Of a DNA stretch of 64,000 nucleotides, positions 62,501 to 64,000 are shown one piece after another (the first letter of the stretch is position 1; each line of letters begins with the position of its first letter). The notes under the pieces are model-generated. The model was not told the origin of the DNA. It ran no database searches and saw only the letters and a program-made list of their open reading frames with translations. Both the position numbers and the translations under genes were made by a program. The DNA is from an uncultured Polaribacter sp. (GTDB lineage: Bacteria; Bacteroidota; Bacteroidia; Flavobacteriales; Flavobacteriaceae): the NCBI RefSeq assembly GCF_947500975.1, contig NZ_CANMUE010000008.1, positions 126,710 through 190,709 on the forward strand, in the 5' to 3' direction.

Positions 62501-64000
62501 GCTGTTACTGTTAATGTATCACCTGTATCAACATCTGAATCATTTCCTAAAATACCATCAGCAATTACATTTTTAGTTAATAAAGTATCTTCTGGTGTTG
62601 TTGCTGAATCTGCTACTGCAACTGGTCTGTCATTTACAGCATTTACTGTTATTGTTTGATTTGCTGTTGAAGTACCTCCATTTCCATCACTTATTGTATA
62701 TGTAAAAGTAGATGAACCATTATAATTTTCTGTTGGTGTAAAAGTAATTACTCCAGCTATATCTGTAGTTACTACTCCATTATCAACAAGTATCGTTTGT
62801 GCTATTCCTGGTGTTATATCCGTGCCATTTATTTTAGAAATAGATAATACATCTCCACTATCTACATCACTATCTGCTGTTCCTGTTGTTAAAGGCGTTA
62901 ATACAATTGCTTCATCTTCAGGTGTAGTATAAGTATCATCTACTGCAACTGGAAAATCATTTACTGATGACACTGTAATTTCTTGATTTGCTGTTGATAA
63001 TCCTCCATTATCATCAGTTATAGTATATTGGAAACTTGTTGTTCCTACATAATTTTCTGAAGGTGTAAAAGTAATTACTCCTGCTGTATCTGTAGTTACT
63101 GTACCATTTGAAACTGAAATTGACTGTGCTGTATTTGCTACAATAGTAGTACCATTTATTGCAAGTACTCTAATTGTATCTCCATCCAAATCAGAATCTC
63201 CTGTAAGTGGCGTTAATACTGTTGATGTATCTTCTTGCGTTGTGTAAGTATCTGTAACAGCAACTGGATTATCATTTACCGCTGTAACTGTAATTGCTAC
63301 ATCGTCAGAATCTGTTTCCCCATTACTATCTGTAGAAAGTATTGTTAAAGTTTCTGATCCGTTATAGTTTTCTGCTGGTGTGTATTTAATACTTGCTAAT
63401 GTAGCATTGATATCAGCTTCTGTTCCTGTTATAGTTACAGTTCCTGTTCCATTTTCTGAAACTACTGCACTTCCACTTGCAGTTACGTTTAGTATTCCAT
63501 TAGTTACGCTTATTGCCGAACTACTTAAATCACCATCAACATCTGTAGCACTTATTCCTGTTATTGTTAAAACATTATCTTCAGCTACATCTAAAGTACT
63601 TGGAACCGTATTTACTGGTATGTCATTTACTGGTACAACATCTACTGTAACCATACCTGTATCTGACTTATCACCATCACTTACTCTATAATTAAAAGTA
63701 ATATCTTCTTCACTATTATTACTTGGTGTTACGACTAACTCTCCATTTACTAAAGCAACGGTACCTATAACTGTTCCAGCTAAATTAGTAATATCTATTG
63801 CAGCTCCACCATCAGTTATTGGAGTTCCATTTATTTCAGTAATTGTTAATGTATCATTTTCTGTATCTGTATCTCCATCTAAAACATCTACAGTGATTGG
63901 TGTATCTTCATTTGTAGATACAATCTCATCATCTGCAACTGGTGCATCATTTACTGCTCCTACTTCTATATTTAATGTTGATGTAGCTGTTGTTGTACCG
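47581..64000 (-). CDS. Giant SprB-like T9SS adhesin, N-terminus outside the window
   Basis: The frame stays open to the right edge: I read 63655-64000 and found no stop, so the Met at 63654 is internal. At least 5472 residues are present. From the N-terminal side: about 30 cadherin/tandem-95-like repeats of about 95-100 residues with VNDAPVA linkers (54.4-64.0 kb), a TSP3 block, one non-repeat domain (52.5-53.3 kb), more TSP3, two Ig-like units (50.7-51.4 kb; TTAPDELIVVEG), a long acidic TSP3 array, and a CHU_C domain (IPNGFSPNGDGVNDTFVIPG to NGWVYLNR) at 47.6-47.9 kb. Calcium binding should stiffen the stalk. SprB, the mobile gliding adhesin of F. johnsoniae, has similar size and the same sprF neighbour. 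The N-terminal signal peptide cannot be seen. Confidence 0.93.
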   Translation of the reverse strand, partial: GTTTATSTLNIEVGAVNDAPVADDEIVSTNEDTPITVDVLDGDTDTENDTLTITEINGTPITDGGAAIDITNLAGTVIGTVALVNGELVVTPSNNSEEDITFNYRVSDGDKSDTGMVTVDVVPVNDIPVNTVPSTLDVAEDNVLTITGISATDVDGDLSSSAISVTNGILNVTASGSAVVSENGTGTVTITGTEADINATLASIKYTPAENYNGSETLTILSTDSNGETDSDDVAITVTAVNDNPVAVTDTYTTQEDTSTVLTPLTGDSDLDGDTIRVLAINGTTIVANTAQSISVSNGTVTTDTAGVITFTPSENYVGTTSFQYTITDDNGGLSTANQEITVSSVNDFPVAVDDTYTTPEDEAIVLTPLTTGTADSDVDSGDVLSISKINGTDITPGIAQTILVDNGVVTTDIAGVITFTPTENYNGSSTFTYTISDGNGGTSTANQTITVNAVNDRPVAVADSATTPEDTLLTKNVIADGILGNDSDVDTGDTLTVTALSVGAVGVDITLTEGVLNVSADGTYTFDPADNYVGNVPTITYTVSDGTLSTTSTIDIEVTAVNDAPTPEPDTKSTPEDTTLNVATTDGLLKNDTDADGDSLTVTEYTVNGITATAGGSPITITEGILAINPDGSYIFVPALNYNGNVPTITYTVSDGTTTATSTLNIEVGAVNDAPVLVADTNTTTEDTPITIAAAAGVLSNDSDIESEVLTVTQFTINGTNYPAGTEADLANKGKLTINSDGGYVFTPASDYSGTFDVVTYTVSDGSGTATETSTSTLTLTVSPVNDVPVAVADTNSTLEDTPLTVVAGVGTGLLQNDTDVEGSSLVVTTFTVDGVTYNAGQTASVTEGTIQINIDGGYTFTPASNYSGSFPVVNYAISDGVNTATSTLTLTVGPVNDLPVAVDDTNTIQEDTSLVVNAASGVLNNDSDEDSTIKVTGFQVDGQSYIAGETATITEGSIVINADGSYTLTPASDYNGNFPTVTYTISDDIETVTADLDIEVTAINDSPTVVADTNTVLEDTTLTVPVGSGILSNDSDVDTGDTLSVTQFVVDGVTVNVNSSTPGTTTINNVGSITINSDGSYEFIPVQDFNGTVPTITYTAFDGVNSTNSTLDISVTAVNDDPVAMDDTSTTDPGNLVNIPVLTNDSDVDTADSLTVTITVPPTKGTATVLANGTVDYTPEAGFNNGTDTFTYEISDGNGGTDTAVVTITVPQSAFPPVANADTNQIDEEVTLVVAVGDAKNLLNNDTDGNLDPLAVVSFTIDGDTTVYNAGDTATTTDGSITINADGSYTFIPVQDYSGDFPTITYTIEDDQGSTPASSTLDITVNNINDAPVVVSETETTLEDTTRNINTANGLLNNDTDVDGDALSISTFTIDGDTTIYNAGQTANITDKGSILINSDGSYTFIPASDFNGDFPQITYSVFDGTVNVPATLDIEVTPVNDAPVAVNDTANSTLEDTPITIDTVGLNDTDDGTIEPNSVVLIDPSDPGNTSGTSGELTIVGKGVYVVNTDGDVTFTPEDDFNGTADVNYTIEDNDGAVSNVGTINIEVESVNDAPVLVSETNSTLEDTTLTITAANGLLINDSDVDGDPLSITTFNVNGADYNITETATILGQGSISITSDGAYTFIPAEDFYGNYPVITYSVSDGTTIETATLEIEVIAVNDAPVAVNDDSNIVDEDSPITINTVGLNDTDDGTINPASITLIDPNDPLNTGNSTTPLVISGVGTYTVNSTGDVTFTPEDNFSGTADVNYTIEDNDGVTSSNQGVISIEVTPVNDAPVAQPDTVVTPEDTAISVTTANGLLNNDTDVENNSLSVTEFTVGGTTYPVGTTVTLTEGVLTIQSDGSYTFTPATDFNGSVPEIVYTVSDGTNTSNSTLNIAVTSVNDAPVAVDDSGNTTPEETSITINTIGTNDTDDDGVDATTITLIDPNNALNTGNSTTPLEIPGVGIYTVNSLGDVTFTPEDDFTGTADVNYTIEDNDGVTSLNEGVISIEVTPVNDAPVANPDTDITVEDTELVKDAANGLIKNDTDVDSNSLSVTEFTVAGSTDVYPVGSPVMLTEGVLTIQSDGSYTFTPATDFNGSVPTVTYTVSDLTNTANSTLDITVTSVNDAPVAVNDSGNTLNEDDDITIATVGLNDTDDDTIDITTVTLIDPSDPSNTGNTTTPLVISGIGTYSVDSNGNVTFVPEENYNGTADVNYTINDNDGVTSNVATIEITVTPVNDAPVSMPDEYTINEGDPLVVDAANGLLSNDVDSDGDTLTITEFTVGGATYPVGTTVTTPEGDITIYADGSLMFIPSPDFNGTLPAIYTAVDGGDIANSTLTIIVEPVNDAPVAQDDTAATDPGVSVIINVLANDSDIDGDQITVSTTLISSPSNGTVVINTDGTITYNPAAGFSDGTDVFEYQICDAQGLCDSASVTVTLTDDLLSPIANPDTNSVIEDTTLVVGITNGLINNNDIDPNVGDILSVVGFEVDGQSYVPGETAVLTEGTITIGSGGDYTFVPSPNYNGTVPVINYTISDGTGTTNSTSTLTLSVLSVNDIPVANPDTNTTNEDVSLLVSKEDGLVLLNDTDEDGTALPLISFEVEGQTYTAGQTAVLTNSGEITINGDGSYVFNPADNYAGNVPTITYTISDGIVEVSSTLNIEVIAVNDAPIIVAESATTSEETAVVIPTITSNDTDESLIDPTTIILIDPSDPSNTGDSTTPLEIDGVGTYEVDNLGNVTFTPETNYTGSADVNYTVSDGALTSNPGTIEITVTPVNDAPIVVADVNTTPEDVTLTVDASNGLLDNDSDIEGTQLTVTQFEVNGQIYLSGQTANLIEGSLTINSDGSYTFTPTPNYQGVVPTVTYTVSDGEETATTTLDITVSQVNDLPVVVDDENTTTPEDMAVVIPTITSNDTDDIAIDPRTIILIDPNNPLNTGDSSTPLVISGVGTYEVDDLGNVTFTPEPNYTGPADINYTVSDGILTSNPGTIEITVTPVNDAPILIVDTNTTLEDTILNVDAANGVLANDSDIEGTPLTVLEFTINNVDYTAGDTANLTEGSITINSDGSYTFTPATDYTGTVPTITYSATDGEDDLTSTLDITVSGVNDTANTVDDSTTGVQNTPIVVSDITGNDTDTDGTIDPSTVTLIDPNDPTNTGDSTTPLVIPGVGTYEVDDLGNVTFTPEPDFTGDAVVNYTVEDNDGLTSEEAMITVTVQPDNDGDGIPNSSDLDDDNDGIPDSVENGGNDPFTDSDNDGIPNYLDPDNIIADENGDGVDDAFDTDGDGIIDQFDTDADGDGITDIIEAGGTDIDNDGQIDNFTDANNDGLDDATATTPLTSADTDGDGIADYLDIDSDNDGILDIIESQDPTNYISPSGIDSDADGIDDAFDVDCTPCGSITGTPITPLNSDTDALPNYLDIDSDNDGIVDNIEWQTTSGYQLPGPDMDGNGLADNYEVTPGSGIPIYSPTNTDGTNPPDYLNLDSDGDGLSDTIEAYDIDADNIADTVASGNDSDNDGLDDAFDNNPNGISDTTAATNSNQDVTALPNDQNAATAEVDFRDNVVYTTPVDTDGDGINDDVDIDDDNDGIIDSVEALGFVPSDVINDPNCLLPAASFTNPIYVAGSGSGQGTIGAKYRFENVLDVTGYIETGGILDAIVEITATEGGASLISIDNSSTGSVDAWQPEFTVPTPTNNVASMSFKLILLIDDTETQFNINRFGGTIYDIDGANAQESVILERPGLYAVAGNTLLTVDDNAATGLVTFTGPDDTYSGVDLAPRIATYFNYYNTSTLNVTFSAELLSATSNTSLGSMLFDLCSINGLFDGNTTSSVPTDVNGTSQNSGPGVGVVYTVSDAIDSDNDGIADNLDIDSDNDGIPDNVEAQLTDDYIVVTGTDTDGDGLADVYDNATSSGLLPIDTDGDFILDYLDTDSDNDSLTDTEEAGFITSTENSDTDGDGLLDSYDDVDTTGLPFDVNDDQDNGASDLPNSNTSTTEVDYREILDSDGDGITDSVDLDDDNDGILDTVEQDGDPLRDTDGDGTPDHLDLDSDGDGVNDLTESGLGLTDADNDGVIDGSDTGSGANGLFDGVETTPESGTTDDVLDTDGDGIPNFQDVDDDGDGIDTIDENYDAANNDASDQDSDGDSIPDYLDTDDDNDGVLTADEDNDNDGIFLNNDDDDNGDGIPDYLDDLDTDGDGIPDSEDPDDDNDGNPDTTDDNDLVATTAPDELIVVEGVENTVNVLSNDDFIPGSTISITNAGTGTATGIVTFDPLTGEMTYTSAPGEEGTSVTVDYTVCNTDVDPNVCVTETVTITVQKDNDKDGLPDVTDPDDDNDGNPDTTDPNVFTPTTAPDAITIANGSTETLNILDNDDFLPSANTTITNAGTGTGTGTVTFDNLTGEMTYTPAIGEEDIIITIDYTVCNIAESPYVCLTETVTITINNDTDDTDGDGIPDIVDLDDDNDGIPDTVEQNGDPLRDTDGDGIPDHLDLDSDGDGVSDVEESGNGDLDTDGDGVIDAATTGSGANGLFDGIETTPESGTTTNDTIDTDEDGIPNFQDTDDDGDGIETVDEDVDSDGDPTNDDTDGDGIPNYLDTDDDGDGVDTADEDVDQDGDSTNDDTDGDGIPNYLDTDDDGDGVDTADEDVDSDGDSTNDDTDGDGTPNYLDTDDDGDGIDTVDEDNNNNGDLSDDDSDGDGIPDYLDTDDTDGDGIPDSVDLDDDNDGIPDTVEQNGDPLRDTDGDGIPDHLDLDSDGDGVSDVEESGNGDLDTDGDGVIDAATTGSGANGLFDGIETTPESGTTTNDTIDTDGDGIPNFQDTDDDGDGIETVDEDVDSDGDPTNDDTDGDGIPNYLDTDDDGDGVDTADEDVDQDGDPTNDDTDGDGIPNYLDTDDDGDGVDTADEDVDSDGDSTNDDTDGDGIPNYLDTDDDGDGVDTADEDVDSDGDSTNDDTDGDGIPNYLDTDDDGDGVDTEDEDVDSDGDSTNDDTDGDGIPNYLDTDDDGDGVDTADEDVNSDGDSTNDDTDGDGIPNYLDTDDDGDGVDTADEDVENQNGDPTDDDTDNDGIPDYLDPDDDGDGVDTIDEDVDQDGDSTNDDTDGDGIPNYLDTDDDGDGVDTEDEDINSDGDLTNDDTDGDGIPDYLDTDDDGDGVDTADEDVDQDGDPMNDDTDGDGIPDYLDPDDDGDGIDTIDENVDDILVDSDGDGIPDYLDVDSVDSDGDGIPDSIDLDDDNDGIPDLVENDGDFTLDTDGDGIPDHLDLDSDGDGLTDLEESGSNAPDVDNDGVIDGDDSEFGDNGLYDDIETDIDSGDIDYDVLDSDGDGVRDFQDADDDGDGVDTADEDVDQDGDPTNDDTDGDGIPNYLDIDDDGDGVNTVDEFMFDCDTDSIPDHIDITNCELIPNGFSPNGDGVNDTFVIPGLSEYPNFKLEIYNRWGNQVYDYNNNGRTNPIWWGGYSTGRLTIAPSKQLPTGTYYYIIYFNDGTKEPINGWVYLNR
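48490..49572 (-). repeat. Ten tandem 108-bp TSP3 units
   Basis: Ten consecutive units of 36 residues (one has 37) follow the pattern D-V-D-x-D-G-D-x-T-N-D-D, then DGDGIPNYLDTDDDGDG and VDTADE. Several neighbours are almost identical at the DNA level, for example the units starting near 49021 and 49129, pointing to recent expansion or gene conversion. Confidence 0.9.
49539..49918 (-). repeat. Segmental duplication, downstream copy
   Basis: This stretch is nearly identical to 50316-50695 at an offset of exactly 777 bp (259 codons). Both encode the TSP3 block that contains TTGSGANGLFDGIETTPESG. One visible difference is a CTCC/CTTC change near 49636 and 50413 (Gly versus Glu codon). Confidence 0.85.
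50316..50695 (-). repeat. Segmental duplication, upstream copy
   Basis: This is the partner of 49539-49918. The 777-bp offset keeps the reading frame, so the duplication lengthened the stalk by 259 residues without breaking the gene. Confidence 0.85.
52505..53260 (-). other. Single non-repeat globular domain inside the giant adhesin
   Basis: About 250 residues, from VINDPNCLLPAASFTNPIYV to VGVVYTVSDA, break the TSP3 pattern. They contain aromatic and hydrophobic strands (GAKYRFENVLDVTGYIETGG, ATYFNYYNTSTLNVTFSAEL) and two Cys. It resembles a jelly-roll or lectin-like domain by composition only. The 553-residue cargo carries an inserted domain at the equivalent position. Confidence 0.6.
54420..64000 (-). 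repeat. Cadherin/tandem-95-like repeat array, partly a two-type alternation
   Basis: Repeats of about 95-100 residues share the VNDAPV linker. Type A carries NGLLxNDxDVDGDxL and SITINxDGSYTFxP; type B carries TLIDPxDPxNTG and GTYxVxxxGDVTFTPE. A and B alternate in two stretches (about 57.3-60.0 kb and 54.4-56.1 kb), while the rest is mostly type A. Confidence 0.85.

Noticed and set aside
48573..62659. Many plus-strand reading frames opposite the giant adhesin gene, some rich in Ser/Pro or Leu/His
   Set aside because: They are mirror images of the Asp/Gly/Thr-rich repeat codons on the minus strand, repeat with the same period and have no start context or family match.

Overview
The window is AT-rich DNA from a member of the Bacteroidota, almost certainly a marine-type Flavobacteriaceae (Polaribacter/Tenacibaculum-like; the genus is an inference). 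The evidence is the gldE-gldD gliding gene pair behind mutY-ssb, PorP/SprF and PorE-like type IX secretion (T9SS) proteins, CHU_C (gliding motility-associated C-terminal) sorting domains, a TonB-dependent receptor with a carboxypeptidase-like N-terminal domain, and promoters of the Bacteroidota type (TTG-N17-20-TAnnTTTG) with almost no Shine-Dalgarno sequences.

Layout. 1-9.1 kb: start of a TonB-receptor-like gene, a secreted endonuclease/exonuclease/phosphatase, RNase G, a 29-residue basic ribosome-associated protein too short for normal gene calling, HU, then mutY-ssb-gldE-gldD and a large lipoprotein. 9.1-17.2 kb: a minus-strand molybdenum cofactor operon (moaA-moeA-moaC-mobA-moeB) led by a split YeeE/YedE sulfur transporter and ending in a membrane-anchored MutS-family ATPase; degenerate palindromic intergenic repeats sit between its genes, and one supplies the last codons of mobA. 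17.2-20.5 kb: waaA, rpmA, rplU (with a C-terminal extension) and an EamA permease. 20.6-28.3 kb: a heavy-metal-associated lipoprotein, a MORN-repeat protein, a secreted repeat protein plus TonB receptor, and a divergent PiT phosphate transporter; the receptor and PiT promoters share direct repeats with an exact 11-bp period that resemble a Pho box. 28.3-38.2 kb: patatin-barrel protein, uvrC, DUF4230 protein, lspA, a hypothetical, a DksA-like protein, and an isoleucyl-tRNA synthetase whose HIGH motif is swapped to GVHH.

38.3-64.0 kb: two consecutive minus-strand modules, each made of a T9SS type-B cargo (CHU_C C-terminus), a PorP/SprF outer membrane protein and a PorE-like OmpA protein. The first cargo is a giant SprB-like adhesin of which 5472 residues are visible and whose N-terminus lies beyond the window; the second is 553 residues. 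A DUF11 protein that looks truncated lies between the modules. Together with gldD/gldE this region points to cell-surface adhesion and gliding.

No tRNA, rRNA, CRISPR array, insertion sequence or prophage was recognised. All family names come from reading motifs, not from database searches.
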